The position numbers were made by a program, and so were the translations under genes. A DNA stretch of 36,727 nucleotides from an uncultured Bacteroidota bacterium (lineage in GTDB: Bacteria > Bacteroidota > Bacteroidia > Chitinophagales > Chitinophagaceae), in contig CAIYKV010000135.1 of assembly GCA_903926855.1 (NCBI GenBank), positions 1 to 36,727 of the forward strand. The letters run 5' to 3'. The first letter of the stretch is position 1. Each line of letters opens with the position of its first letter. The notes beneath the pieces are model-generated. The model did not search any database. It was not told where the DNA came from and saw only the letters and a program-made list of their open reading frames with translations. Positions 16,699 to 25,838 of the stretch are shown in pieces.

Positions 16699-18213
16699 TT
16701 AATGTCTGAAATGACGCATACCCGTCATTACCATCGCCAGATTATGTTCTTTACAATATTCAATACTGTCTTTATCTCGTACAGATCCACCAGGTTGTAT
16801 GAATGCTTCAATACCAGCTGCATGCGCTATCTGAACGCAATCATTAAACGGAAAGAACGCATCAGAAGCCAGTACAGCATTTTTTAAATCAAAATGAAAC
16901 TGATTGGCTTTTTCGATGGATTGTCTTAACGCATCGATCCTGCTGGTTTGTCCACAACCTTTACCAACCAGTTGTTTATTTTTAACCAAAGCAATCGCAT
17001 TACTTTTTAAATGTTTGCAGATAATATTGGCAAATTGTAATTCTTCTTTTTCTGATGCGGTGGTTTCTCTGCCACCTACTTCCTCCCATTTGCTGAAATT
17101 TCCTTCATCACTATCCTGTTCAAGTGTGCCATTTAAAAGGGATTTGGATGGAGATTTTAATGAAATTTTTCCTGGCAAAAGTTGTAAAAGAATCCGGTTC
17201 TTTTTACTTTTTAATATTTCCAGTGCATCTGCATCAAAAGCAGGGGCAATCAATACTTCAAAAAATATTTCATTAATGGCTTCTGCAGTTTCTTTATTGA
17301 TGGATTTATTACAAACCAATACACCGCCAAATGCGCTTTCCGGATCACCGGCTAAAGCACTGTCCCAACTTTCTTTTACAGTAGGTCTGGATGCAATTCC
17401 GCAAACATTTGTGTGTTTGATGATGGCAAAAACACTAGCCCAATCATCTGTTTTTTCAGACCCGGAATGGGTGAAATCAGCAATCAACTGAACTGCCGCA
17501 TCCACATCTACCAGGTTATTATAAGAAAGCTCTTTGCCATTAAGCTGCGTAAATAATTCAGCCAGATTTCCATGAAATACAGCTTTCTGGTGCGGATTTT
17601 CTCCATACCGTAAAGTCTGTGAAAGACCAGGGTTGAAATAGTTACTGATGGCAATATCATAGTGCATCACTACTTCAAATGCTTTTGCTGCAAATGCTTT
17701 TCTTTGTTCAATGCTGGTTTCTCCCTGTTGACTGATCAATAATTTTTCTAAAGACGCATAATCTTCTTTAGCAGCGATTACAGTCAGATCGCGGAAATTT
17801 TTTGCTGCGGCACGTATCATGGAAGGTCCGCCAATATCTATTTTTTCTATAATGGCTTTTTCTTCCGTGGTATTACGAAGCGTTTCTTCGAAAGGGTATA
17901 AGTCAACAATCACCAGGTCAATTTCAGGGATATGGTATTGTTTCATCTCTTCCAGATCCTGGGGCTCATATCTTCTGCCAAGTATACCACCAAAAACTGC
18001 AGGGTGTAGTGTTTTTACACGACCACCCAGGATAGAAGGATAGGTGGTAAGTGATTCAACGGGCACACAAGTGATACCCAGATCTTCTAAAAATTTCTGG
18101 GTTCCTCCGGTAGAATAAATGGTAATACCCAGATTTTGTAATTGCCTGGCAATAGGTTCCAGCCCATCTTTATAAAAAACAGAAATAAGGGCGGATTTAA
18201 TTTTTTTTTGCAT
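16699..18213 (-). CDS. purH: Bifunctional AICAR transformylase/IMP cyclohydrolase PurH
   Basis: Catalyses the last two steps of de novo purine synthesis: formylation of AICAR and ring closure to IMP. The MGS-type cyclohydrolase domain spans about residues 1-150 (IYSTGGTQKFLEDLG; GGRVKTLHPAVFGGILGRR; DIGGPSMIRAAAKNF). The transformylase domain follows with LRYGENPHQKA near 201-211 and the catalytic pair K266-H267 in IKHTNVCG, and ends with the standard FIQPGGSVRDKDSI and MTGMRHFRH at the C-terminus. Length 504 is normal. The initial SVFYKDGLEP replaces the more common SVSDKTG; I recall similar variants in Bacteroidota. No PurR-like or riboswitch signal is visible upstream. Confidence 0.97.
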   Translation of the reverse strand: MQKKIKSALISVFYKDGLEPIARQLQNLGITIYSTGGTQKFLEDLGITCVPVESLTTYPSILGGRVKTLHPAVFGGILGRRYEPQDLEEMKQYHIPEIDLVIVDLYPFEETLRNTTEEKAIIEKIDIGGPSMIRAAAKNFRDLTVIAAKEDYASLEKLLISQQGETSIEQRKAFAAKAFEVVMHYDIAISNYFNPGLSQTLRYGENPHQKAVFHGNLAELFTQLNGKELSYNNLVDVDAAVQLIADFTHSGSEKTDDWASVFAIIKHTNVCGIASRPTVKESWDSALAGDPESAFGGVLVCNKSINKETAEAINEIFFEVLIAPAFDADALEILKSKKNRILLQLLPGKISLKSPSKSLLNGTLEQDSDEGNFSKWEEVGGRETTASEKEELQFANIICKHLKSNAIALVKNKQLVGKGCGQTSRIDALRQSIEKANQFHFDLKNAVLASDAFFPFNDCVQIAHAAGIEAFIQPGGSVRDKDSIEYCKEHNLAMVMTGMRHFRH

Positions 18214-18283
18214 TTTTTATCGCTTTAAACCGACCCTGCTAGTGAATCCGGGTCTTTTATATATAATCAGAAATGAATATTTA

Positions 18284-20365
18284 CTAAAGTGACACCATAT
18301 ATGCCCCCTGTTCCAGGGTAGCATGGTGGCGCAAATGTAGGCTGTCGGCTTGTTTTTTCCATTCCCGTATTTTCCACAATGGATTGCTACTATCGAACAC
18401 AATTTGCCTGCAGGTAAAACGGTCGGCTATCTGTTCCATCTCCAAATTCGGGTTATTAGAGATTACGATGATATCTACTGGCAGTGGCTGATGGGTGATT
18501 TTGGGTAAGCCGGAGCTGTTTATGATTAAAACAGAGGTATGTGCACTGGCAATCAGGTTTGCCGATACTGCCAGATGTGCAAAAGATTTTCCTGGCAGCA
18601 GTCCCATCTCTTTTCGGGCAGCTTTTACCTGGAAGTGCTGTATGCCTTCACTGTCGCCCATACTTTGAAATCGGTTACCCTGTATAATATCCATAACAGA
18701 ATGTCTGGGGATATTATAAACGATCAATTTAGTCTCTTGGTAAGTTCGTATCCAGTATACAAATCTGTACCCGGAAATGAGCAGTAACCACCCCAGTGAA
18801 ATAAGAAATGCTCGCTGATTTTTTTGAAAAAGCAAAAAGGCAATCGCAAACAGAAAACCATATAAAAAAATAGATTCCATAACTGAAAAGCGAATGGTAT
18901 CTGTTAATGCAAAAGGAAGTTTTCCGGTTCTTTCAATATATCCATTCATTTGTTTAATCAGGAAGGAATCTATTTTGCCTATTGACTCATTAAGAACTGG
19001 AATCTTTGCAAAAACAAGTAATAGCAGTTCACCATACAGTATTAAACCGGATAAGGGTACAGCGATGAAATTAGCTAACAGGAAAAAATTAGGAAACTGA
19101 TGAAAATAAAAAAGAATCAATGGCAAAGTCAATATCTGAGCAGAAAGGGTTACCGCATTTAACTGCCAGATATGATTCAATATTTTGTTTTTTATATAGA
19201 AACATTCATAGATGGGTTTCATGAATACCAGAATACTCAGCACTGCAGAATAGGATAATAGAAATCCGGTATCCCATAATAAATAGGGGTTGAATGCCAA
19301 TAGACAAAAAGCGGAAGCAGCAAGTGTATTGTATATATTGGTTCTTCGATGTAAACTTTCTCCGGCAATAATAAATGAAAACATAACTGTCGACCGAAGT
19401 ATTGAGGCAGAAGCGCCCGTAAGTAAACTAAATCCCCATAAAACGGATAATAATAACAAAGGCTTTACCCAATGAATATATTTTTTCTGTCTTAATGGCT
19501 TTAATAAAAGCAATAATAAGCCATAGATCATACCCAGATGCAAGCCACTAATTGCGATGATATGCACAACACCCGTATTGCTATAGGATTGCACCAGGTC
19601 TTTATCCAAATCAACTCTGTAACCGATGAGTAAGGCTTCTGCCACGCCCGCTTCTTTTTTGCCTGGTATATATTTTGTGAGAATGGATAATGCATATTCT
19701 TTTGCTGTAAATAAAGCATGCATAAATCGGTTCCCGGCATTTTCGGCAAGTAGCTGGTAGTTCTCCTTCTTCAGGTATATCTGGTGATAGATACCCTGAA
19801 AGGCGCAATATTGTTGGTAATCGAATCCGCCGGGGTTCCCCATATTTTTAATGGGTTGAATAGGTGTTTGTACCAGCAAGGATGATCCATAATACAATTT
19901 CCTGGCCTGACTGTCCTTAGCAAAATATACTATCAGGGTGCCTGATATTGGAACCCATCTATCTTTCAGAAAAATTGCATTTGCGCTGGCGGTTGTTTTA
20001 TATGATTTGTCTTTTTCTAAAAGTGGTTCTAGTATACTAAGTTTAATAATCGGTTTAGTAGTAGCAGATAAATAATGCCCGATCCAGTTTCTTGCCTCCC
20101 TCGGATCTTTTGTATGAATCAGTACTATACCCAGACAGGAAAATATACCATTCATCAGTATACCTTCGATCCATCGGATCGAGTACTTTTTTGAAATGGG
20201 TAGTCGACGGAAAATAATAAGAAATGAAACAGTTGAAACAAGGTATGTATATACTATACTAATTTTCGGCGTTAAATAGAACCCGATAATAATCCCGATT
20301 CCCATGGGTATTATTAAACGAATAAAAGGGATGGGCTTCCAGAATGGTTTACCAAATTGCCTCAT
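18284..20365 (-). CDS. comEC: ComEC/Rec2-family DNA uptake channel
   Basis: Inner-membrane protein thought to carry single-stranded DNA into the cytoplasm during natural transformation. Of 693 residues, the N-terminal part (about 15-200) has membrane helices and the DUF4131-type OB-like domain (WVPISGTLIVYFAKDS; GNPGGFDYQQYCAFQGIYHQ). The competence domain spans about 235-520 with the signature VVHIIAISGLHLGMIYG near 267-283 and LLTGASASILRSTVMF. The C-terminal ~150 residues are soluble and lack the HxHxDH metallo-beta-lactamase motif, as is common in Bacteroidota ComEC. It lies 70 bases upstream of purH and 75 bases downstream of the carB half on the same strand. No other competence gene is nearby. 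Confidence 0.9.
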   Translation of the reverse strand: MRQFGKPFWKPIPFIRLIIPMGIGIIIGFYLTPKISIVYTYLVSTVSFLIIFRRLPISKKYSIRWIEGILMNGIFSCLGIVLIHTKDPREARNWIGHYLSATTKPIIKLSILEPLLEKDKSYKTTASANAIFLKDRWVPISGTLIVYFAKDSQARKLYYGSSLLVQTPIQPIKNMGNPGGFDYQQYCAFQGIYHQIYLKKENYQLLAENAGNRFMHALFTAKEYALSILTKYIPGKKEAGVAEALLIGYRVDLDKDLVQSYSNTGVVHIIAISGLHLGMIYGLLLLLLKPLRQKKYIHWVKPLLLLSVLWGFSLLTGASASILRSTVMFSFIIAGESLHRRTNIYNTLAASAFCLLAFNPYLLWDTGFLLSYSAVLSILVFMKPIYECFYIKNKILNHIWQLNAVTLSAQILTLPLILFYFHQFPNFFLLANFIAVPLSGLILYGELLLLVFAKIPVLNESIGKIDSFLIKQMNGYIERTGKLPFALTDTIRFSVMESIFLYGFLFAIAFLLFQKNQRAFLISLGWLLLISGYRFVYWIRTYQETKLIVYNIPRHSVMDIIQGNRFQSMGDSEGIQHFQVKAARKEMGLLPGKSFAHLAVSANLIASAHTSVLIINSSGLPKITHQPLPVDIIVISNNPNLEMEQIADRFTCRQIVFDSSNPLWKIREWKKQADSLHLRHHATLEQGAYMVSL

Positions 20366-20440
20366 GCCTAAACCTAATCAAAAATCAAAACGATTTTCTT
20401 TCAGTTATTGAAATCAGGTATAAATACGTGGTAGATATTG

Positions 20441-21634
20441 CTACTTGCTAAGATTCATGCTTCTTTCCTTATACAGAGTACGGAAATAAGGATCTCTCAG
20501 GTCTTTGATAAAACGAATGGATTCGCCTGTGCTTTTCATTTCTGGTCCCAATTCTTTATTTACTCCCGGAAATTTATTAAAGCTAAATACTGGCTCCTTA
20601 ATGGCATAACCTTCCAGCTTTTTCTCCATGGTAAAATCGGTCAGTTTCGCTGCACCCAGCATTATCTTAGTAGCGATATTCAGGTAAGGAATCTGGTAGG
20701 CTTTGGCAATAAATGGTGTGGTTCTGGATGCTCTTGGATTGGCTTCAATCACGAACACTTTATCATTTTTTATGGCGAACTGAATATTAATCAATCCTTT
20801 TATATTCAGCGAGCGGGCAATTTTTTCAGAATAATGTTCCATCGTTTCAACAATCAAGGGCGTAAGATTGAATGCAGGTAAAACCGCATTACTATCACCG
20901 CTATGAATACCTGCCGGCTCAATATGTTCCATCACTCCCATGATATGGAAATTCTCACCATCAAAAATTGCATCTACTTCTGCTTCCTGACAACGATCAA
21001 GAAAATGATCGATTAATATTTTATTTCCAGGGAGATGCTTCAAAAGACTGATCACTGCTTTCTCAACATCCTCATCATTGATTACAATTCGCATTCTTTG
21101 TCCACCAAGTACATAACTAGGTCTTACCAGTACCGGGTATCCTACTTTATTGGCTACTTCAATGGCTTCTTCAGCACTATGGGCAGTTCCATATTCAGGG
21201 TAAGGAATAGAGAGGTCTTTCAGCAGATCGCTAAAACGGCCACGATCTTCAGCAATATCCATACTGTCAAAAGAAGTACCAATTATTTTGATCCCTTTTT
21301 CATGTAATCTTTTTGCCAGTTTTAGTGCGGTTTGTCCGCCTAACTGTACTATCACCCCTTCCGGCTGTTCCAGTTCAATAATTTCCCAGAGATGTTCCCA
21401 GAATACGGGTTCGAAATAGAGTTTATCAGCGATATCAAAATCAGTAGAAACCGTCTCGGGATTACAGTTAACCATGATGGCTTCGTAACCACATTCTTTG
21501 ATGGCCAATAAGCCATGCACACAGCAATAATCAAATTCAATACCTTGACCAATTCTGTTTGGGCCACTGCCTAAAACAATGATCTTTTTTTTCTGAGAAG
21601 GTACTGATTCGTTGGAGTTAAGGGTAGGGTTCAT
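20441..21634 (-). CDS. carB: Stand-alone C-terminal half of carbamoyl-phosphate synthase large chain
   Basis: Corresponds to the second (carbamate-phosphorylating) synthetase unit of CarB, E. coli residues about 554-936. Visible are the pre-ATP-grasp motif VLGSGPNRIGQGIEFDYCCV, then NCNPETVSTDFDIADKLYFE, GVIVQLGGQTALKLA, the ATP-grasp segments VRPSYVLGGQRMRIV and EHIEPAGIHSGDS, the metal-binding VFVIEANPRASRTTPF, and NKFPGVNKELGPEMKSTGES. At 397 residues it lacks both the N-terminal bicarbonate-phosphorylating half and the C-terminal regulatory domain. The upstream 169 bases are non-coding and the next gene is an unrelated amidohydrolase, so the other half is not here. The frame is intact with a good start, which argues for a split gene rather than decay. 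A plausible promoter and two inverted repeats lie upstream. Confidence 0.92.
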   Translation of the reverse strand: MNPTLNSNESVPSQKKKIIVLGSGPNRIGQGIEFDYCCVHGLLAIKECGYEAIMVNCNPETVSTDFDIADKLYFEPVFWEHLWEIIELEQPEGVIVQLGGQTALKLAKRLHEKGIKIIGTSFDSMDIAEDRGRFSDLLKDLSIPYPEYGTAHSAEEAIEVANKVGYPVLVRPSYVLGGQRMRIVINDEDVEKAVISLLKHLPGNKILIDHFLDRCQEAEVDAIFDGENFHIMGVMEHIEPAGIHSGDSNAVLPAFNLTPLIVETMEHYSEKIARSLNIKGLINIQFAIKNDKVFVIEANPRASRTTPFIAKAYQIPYLNIATKIMLGAAKLTDFTMEKKLEGYAIKEPVFSFNKFPGVNKELGPEMKSTGESIRFIKDLRDPYFRTLYKERSMNLSK

Positions 21635-21651
21635 TTCTGCTTAGGATTGCG

Positions 21652-21681
21652 CAAAATTAGGGGTACAGTAGAAATTTGAAA
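21652..21681 (-). promoter_or_regulatory. Candidate promoter of the carB half gene
   Basis: On the minus strand TAATTTTG (21659-21652) is a perfect TAnnTTTG -7 element; TTTC (21681-21678), three of four against TTTG, lies 18 bases upstream. The start codon at 21634 is only 17 bases beyond the -7 box, implying a very short leader. Confidence 0.42.
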
Positions 21682-21691
21682 GTTTTTTTTT

Positions 21692-21752
21692 CAAACCCTA
21701 GTAAATAAGGGTTTTGAGCAGTTTCTGACCCTTAATTACCATCAACTAGGGT
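21692..21752. repeat. Pair of related ACCCT/AGGGT inverted repeats
   Basis: Two dyads with the same ACCCT..AGGGT ends stand side by side just upstream of the carB half promoter. The first is 21692-21716 (arms CAAACCCT and AGGGTTTTG around GTAAATA); the second is 21728-21752 (arms ACCCT and AGGGT, 15 bases apart, again AT-rich between). Their placement about 30-95 bases above the -7 box fits regulator sites; a Rho-independent terminator of the amidohydrolase gene is less likely because it lies on the wrong side. No known regulator is assigned. Confidence 0.4.
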
Positions 21753-21803
21753 AAAATTTTCTGGGTGCACCGGTTAGTCTGCAGCAATAAATATGCTAAA
21801 AAT

Positions 21804-23099
21804 TTATTGTATGTTTTTGCTCAGTTTCCCGTTTTTCATTACCCATTTTACCTCTTCCAGTAATTTGATTTCTTTGGTTGGGTCGCCTTTTACGGCAATA
21901 ATATCGGCAAATGAACCAGGTTTGATTTCGCCAATCTTATCTGTCTGACCTAATAAATCTGCCGCATGAATTGTGGCGGTTTGTATGGCCTGTAAAGGAG
22001 AAAGACCATATTGAACCATGTACTCAAAATCTTTGGCCTGTGGTTCTTTCCAGTCATAGCCTCCGATATCTGTACCATAAGCAATTTTTACACCTGCATT
22101 GACTGCTTTTTTGAATAATTCGGGTTCTGACTGGGCAAAATATTTATTAATTGGACTTCCCGCATTCGCTCTGCCCTCGGCCACAAATGCGTTTACATAA
22201 ATGGTTGGGCACCAGTATACGTTTTTAGCTACCATTTGGCGGATGCATTCATCATCCATTCCAAATCCATGTTCTATACTGGAAACTCCTGCATTGATGG
22301 CTGAGAGAATTCCATCTCTGGTAACTGCATGTGCGGCCAGCTTTTTTCTTGAGCGGGTAACTTCATCACCAATTGCATTGATTTCTTCAGTGGTAAAATT
22401 GGGCAGACTTCTGTATCCGCCATCAGCTGTTTTATAATAGCCTCTGTCTGCATAAATCTTTATCCAGTCTGCCCCATGTTCTATCTGTTCCCTGACTGCT
22501 TTGCGAGCTTCATCTGCGCCGGTAATTTCCTGCAAGCCTTTTGGCATTTTTAATTCCCAGGCATATTCAGAAGCCCGGATGGCATAATGTCCGGTTGTAT
22601 TAATAGCCAGGGTTGACACAAACATTCTCGGTCCCTCCATTTCTCCATTATTAATGGCTTTTTTCAGGTCAACATCTGCATAGCCAGCACCTTCTGTCCC
22701 CAGGTCACGAATGGTGGTAAATCCATTCATCAATGATTGCCGGCAACTCTTTACTGCCCGGATAGTTCTATATGGAATGGATTCTTTCAGAATTTGTACA
22801 TCATAATCCTCACTGGTAATATCTCCCTGTAGTAAAACATGTGTATGACAATCAATCAAGCCTGGCAAAACGGTATATCCCGAAAGATCGATCAGGGTAT
22901 CTGTTTTTTGTTTGAAAGAAGCTGCGGAACCAATGCTTTCTACTAAATTTCCTTTTACAATAATCACCTGGTTTACAAGCATCTGACCAGATCTGGTATC
23001 CAGTAACTGGCCACATTTAATGGCTATGGTTTTGTTTTGAGCAAAACTAACAGACAGAAGTAAACACAAACTGAGATGGAAGAAGAGGATCTTTTTCAT
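21804..23099 (-). CDS. Secreted metal-dependent amidohydrolase (imidazolonepropionase/prolidase-like)
   Basis: Amidohydrolase-superfamily TIM-barrel enzyme of 431 residues with a signal peptide (about 1-20, ending SFAQ), so it acts in the periplasm or outside. Metal ligands are in order: H85 and H87 in LIDCHTHVL, K214 (probably carboxylated) in DWIKIYAD, H257 in LAAHAVT, H277 in SIEHGFG and D344 in IAYGTDIGG. This set matches the Xaa-Pro dipeptidase/YtcJ-like groups that hydrolyse peptide-like or cyclic amide bonds; exact substrate unknown. The C-terminal beta-sandwich part (PGSFADIIAVKGDPTKEI) is normal. It is transcribed leftwards, divergent from the DUF748-like gene; 169 bases separate its end region from the carB half. 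Confidence 0.9.
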   Translation of the reverse strand: MKKILFFHLSLCLLLSVSFAQNKTIAIKCGQLLDTRSGQMLVNQVIIVKGNLVESIGSAASFKQKTDTLIDLSGYTVLPGLIDCHTHVLLQGDITSEDYDVQILKESIPYRTIRAVKSCRQSLMNGFTTIRDLGTEGAGYADVDLKKAINNGEMEGPRMFVSTLAINTTGHYAIRASEYAWELKMPKGLQEITGADEARKAVREQIEHGADWIKIYADRGYYKTADGGYRSLPNFTTEEINAIGDEVTRSRKKLAAHAVTRDGILSAINAGVSSIEHGFGMDDECIRQMVAKNVYWCPTIYVNAFVAEGRANAGSPINKYFAQSEPELFKKAVNAGVKIAYGTDIGGYDWKEPQAKDFEYMVQYGLSPLQAIQTATIHAADLLGQTDKIGEIKPGSFADIIAVKGDPTKEIKLLEEVKWVMKNGKLSKNIQ

Positions 23100-23198
23100 A
23101 AGATTTCTAACAAAAAAATGATAAAATGGTTGCCTTGGAAAGATAAGTGATTATGACGAAAAATGAATAGTTACGGGTCGGGAGTTGCGGGTTTGTAT

Positions 23199-23228
23199 TT
23201 TGTGAGGAAATTTTCGCCGGTAAATTGT
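23199..23228 (+). promoter_or_regulatory. Candidate promoter of the DUF748-like gene
   Basis: TTTG at 23199-23202 and TAAATTGT at 23221-23228 (one base off TAnnTTTG) are 18 bases apart, 30 bases before the ATG at 23259. It is the best Bacteroidota-type match in the divergent gap. Confidence 0.38.
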
Positions 23229-23258
23229 AATTCCTATTTTTATTAAAATGTTTGGCAA

Positions 23259-25502
23259 ATGAAGCAATGGCGGAAAATTGGATTGATTTTGGCAGCAACG
23301 ATACTGGGACTATTGGTATTGGTGGCTGTCTTTATCTCACCTATTACAAAATATCTGATTGAAAAGAACAGCGAAAAATTTACAGGCAGAAAGATCAGGA
23401 TGGAAAGTCTGGGTATTAATATTTTTACTGGAGGCGTTTCCTCTAAAGGTTTAACCGTATTTGAATCAAAAAGCAATACTGTTTTTGTCAGTTGTGAGGA
23501 AGTATGTGTAAATATAGCTGTTACTAAACTTTTGAAAGGTGAATTTGATATAGAAGCACTGCGTTTAAGTAAACCATTCGTCAATATTGTTCAGAAAGGA
23601 AAGCATTTTAACTATGATGACCTGATGAAACGATTTATGACCGATACCGTTTCTGCAAAAACAACTGTTGCTTCCCAACCGGCCCATTATTGGGTACACA
23701 ATTTTGCTATCGATTCTGCAAAGTTTACGTATAGTAATACAAACCCTTTTACCAAACTGTCTATCATTCAATTCAATACCTCTATCCCGCTGATTGCCTG
23801 GGATGATCCGGTATATAAAATACATAATGATTTTGCACTTTCTACAGGCGGGAAATTTTCGGCCGATATGGTTTTTAATAAACAAACATTAAAATATTCC
23901 GTTACAGCAGATTTACAAAAATTGAATATAGCCTGGATGTATCCATACCTGAAAGATTATATGAAAGTGAATTCTTTACAGGGTTTGGTGGGGAGTCATA
24001 TGCGAATAAGCGGAAACCTGAATAAGCCTACGGATATAGCTGCTTCGGGAATGTTAGAAGCTGAGCAGTTTTCAATGATTGATAATACTGGCGAGAAACT
24101 TACTGCTGTTGAGAAGATGAATATTAAAATAGACACAGTGAATACAGCAAAGAACCTGTATAGTTTCAGTGAGATCAATGTGACTAGACCTTTTATTCGG
24201 ATATCGATGTATGACAAAGGATTTAATTATGAACGAATCATGACTACTCCATTGGCTACTTCGGGTGATACCTCTTCTGTGGTGTATTCCAATATATTCC
24301 TGATGATGTCAGGATATATCCAGGAGATCGTGAAGGAATATGATGTCAATAATTACAAGATTGGTAACCTGAAGGTCACAGGAGGACAATGCATATTTTC
24401 TGACTTTACCCACGGGGATAAATTCAGGTACGTATTGGATTCACTTAATTTATCCAGTAGCAGAATCAATAGTAATAACCCGGAATTGGTTTTTCAAATA
24501 AGTGCAAGATTAAACACTTCCGGGAAAATGAGCGGTGTATTGAAAGTGAACCCTAAGAATTATAAAGACATAGATATTAATGCGCAATTGAAAGAACTAC
24601 TGATTACAGATTTCAATCCCTATTCAAAATATTATGTAGCTACACCCTTCCTGAATGGAAAAATTTTCTATGTAAACCAGACAACGGTAAAAAATAATAT
24701 ACTCGACAGTAAAAATGTACTCGATGTTGTTAAATTAACAGCCGGGAAAAAAATAAAAACACCAACTGCCATGAACCTGCCGGTAAAACTGGCTGTTTCA
24801 CTTTTAAAAGATGTGAAAGGAAATATACATATTGATATTCCGGTAAAAGGAAGCCTGAATGACCCTAAATTTAAGATGGGGAAAGTGATATGGGAACTGA
24901 TCAAGAATCTCATCATCAAGGCGGCGACGGCTCCATTCAGATTGCTCGCCGGAATGTTTGGCGGTAAAGAGGAAGATTTCAAAGAAATGCGTTTTGACTA
25001 CCTGCAATCAGATGTACAGGCATCGCAACAGGAAAATTTAAACAGGTTGGCCAAAGCTGCTATTGAAAAGCCAGACCTGAAGATTGAGTTGGTGCAGGTT
25101 GCCAACAAAGATGATGAGGCAGAGGCAATGGCTTTACTTGAAGCCAAGGAAAAATACCTTGGAATCAATCCAGCTTCTCCTATCACGCCGTCTATTAAGC
25201 AAAGAACAGATAGTATTGCCATCACAGATTCACTATTTGTGAAATTTCTTGATACACAACTGTATTCGAATTCTGTATTACAATCTACCGGAGAAAAATG
25301 TGTTGAACTTTTCGGAAAGGAGAGGCTACAGCTTCGTATAACTGAGCTGATGATGCAAAGAAATAAAGCGGTATCCGATTATTTGCTGGGGATCAAAAAA
25401 GTCCCTGCATCAAGCGTGTCTATTATCAATGTAAAAGATGAAAATCAATTACAGAAAACAGAGCCGCCCAAATATGTGATAAATATAGCAGTTAAGGAAT
25501 AA
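23259..25502 (+). CDS. AsmA/DUF748-like envelope protein
   Basis: A 747-residue protein with one N-terminal membrane helix (IGLILAATILGLLVLVAVFIS, about 7-26) followed by a large beta-rich periplasmic part. The opening after the helix (KFTGRKIRMESLGINIFTGG; LLKGEFDIEALRLSKPFVNI) is typical of the AsmA/DUF748 group, and the later LKELLITDFNPYSKYYVATP and VKGNIHIDIPVKGSLNDPKF are its core. Relatives bridge the envelope and are linked to phospholipid transport and outer-membrane homeostasis, so a similar role is inferred. The C-terminal ~170 residues (QQENLNRLAKAAIEKPDLKI onward) resemble OmpA-like tails in style but I do not see a clear peptidoglycan-binding motif. Single-gene unit between divergent and convergent neighbours. 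Confidence 0.82.
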   Translation: MKQWRKIGLILAATILGLLVLVAVFISPITKYLIEKNSEKFTGRKIRMESLGINIFTGGVSSKGLTVFESKSNTVFVSCEEVCVNIAVTKLLKGEFDIEALRLSKPFVNIVQKGKHFNYDDLMKRFMTDTVSAKTTVASQPAHYWVHNFAIDSAKFTYSNTNPFTKLSIIQFNTSIPLIAWDDPVYKIHNDFALSTGGKFSADMVFNKQTLKYSVTADLQKLNIAWMYPYLKDYMKVNSLQGLVGSHMRISGNLNKPTDIAASGMLEAEQFSMIDNTGEKLTAVEKMNIKIDTVNTAKNLYSFSEINVTRPFIRISMYDKGFNYERIMTTPLATSGDTSSVVYSNIFLMMSGYIQEIVKEYDVNNYKIGNLKVTGGQCIFSDFTHGDKFRYVLDSLNLSSSRINSNNPELVFQISARLNTSGKMSGVLKVNPKNYKDIDINAQLKELLITDFNPYSKYYVATPFLNGKIFYVNQTTVKNNILDSKNVLDVVKLTAGKKIKTPTAMNLPVKLAVSLLKDVKGNIHIDIPVKGSLNDPKFKMGKVIWELIKNLIIKAATAPFRLLAGMFGGKEEDFKEMRFDYLQSDVQASQQENLNRLAKAAIEKPDLKIELVQVANKDDEAEAMALLEAKEKYLGINPASPITPSIKQRTDSIAITDSLFVKFLDTQLYSNSVLQSTGEKCVELFGKERLQLRITELMMQRNKAVSDYLLGIKKVPASSVSIINVKDENQLQKTEPPKYVINIAVKE

Positions 25503-25518
25503 TGACTGATTGAAAAAA

Positions 25519-25552
25519 GAATGCCATTGAAAATTTACTTTCAATGGCATTC
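25519..25552 (-). terminator. Terminator of the sigma factor operon (possibly bidirectional)
   Basis: A perfect 14-base-pair stem, GAATGCCATTGAAA with TTTCAATGGCATTC, encloses the loop ATTTAC at 25533-25538. Read on the minus strand it is followed by TTTTTTC, a proper intrinsic terminator for the leftward HMA-like gene ending at 25580. On the plus strand, after the DUF748-like gene, the stem has only TGATATAA behind it and would be weaker. Confidence 0.85.
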
Positions 25553-25579
25553 TGATATAACATGATTTTCATGGAATGT

Positions 25580-25795
25580 TTAGTCGGTCAGCTCCTCACA
25601 ATAATAACCTGCATTTTGTAAAACGATTTCGATGGACCTGGGTGATACTTCACTTGCTTCAATTCTCAGTACATGATCACAATCCTGTATATCAACATTC
25701 CATTTTTGCACTCCATCAATATTTTGGATAAATGGCTGAACCTTACTGATATGCACCGGATGGTTCAGATTCGTTTTAAAAATCAGTATATCCAT
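25580..25795 (-). CDS. Heavy-metal-associated (HMA) fold protein with HPVH in place of CxxC
   Basis: A 71-residue single-domain protein with the beta-alpha-beta-beta-alpha-beta pattern of HMA/copper-chaperone proteins: MDILIFKTNLNHPVHISKVQ, then GVQKWNVDIQDCDHVLRIEA, then SPRSIEIVLQNAGYYCEEL. The loop that normally carries CxxC reads NHPVHI, so both cysteines are replaced by histidine (H12 and H15). The frame is open to 25885, but that would overlap the preceding gene and lengthens the N-terminus without domain support; ATG 25795 starts exactly at the first strand. Third gene of a sigma factor operon, followed by a strong terminator. It could bind a different metal through His, or be a non-metal ferredoxin-fold regulator. 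Confidence 0.7.
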   Translation of the reverse strand: MDILIFKTNLNHPVHISKVQPFIQNIDGVQKWNVDIQDCDHVLRIEASEVSPRSIEIVLQNAGYYCEELTD

Positions 25796-25838
25796 ATAAG
25801 CTGTTTTTGGTAAATAAGCATTTGAGATACCGGTAAGA

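Noticed and set aside
16904..17491. 195-codon frame antisense to purH
   Set aside because: Shadow frame; purH is certain and the antisense product has the Ser/Leu-rich composition expected of a reverse-strand reading.
18229..18262. ACCC...GGGT hairpin between comEC and purH as a terminator
   Set aside because: Only five base pairs with a long loop and no U-tract on the transcribed strand.
20438..20881. 147-codon frame antisense to carB
   Set aside because: Opposite-strand shadow of a well-supported gene with no recognisable protein features.
20441..21634. carB half as a decayed pseudogene
   Set aside because: All motifs of the C-terminal unit are intact, start and stop are clean, and no remnant of the N-terminal half is visible upstream.
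23174..23192. G-rich run resembling a G-quadruplex
   Set aside because: Only three GGG tracts are present in the run; four are needed for an intramolecular quadruplex.
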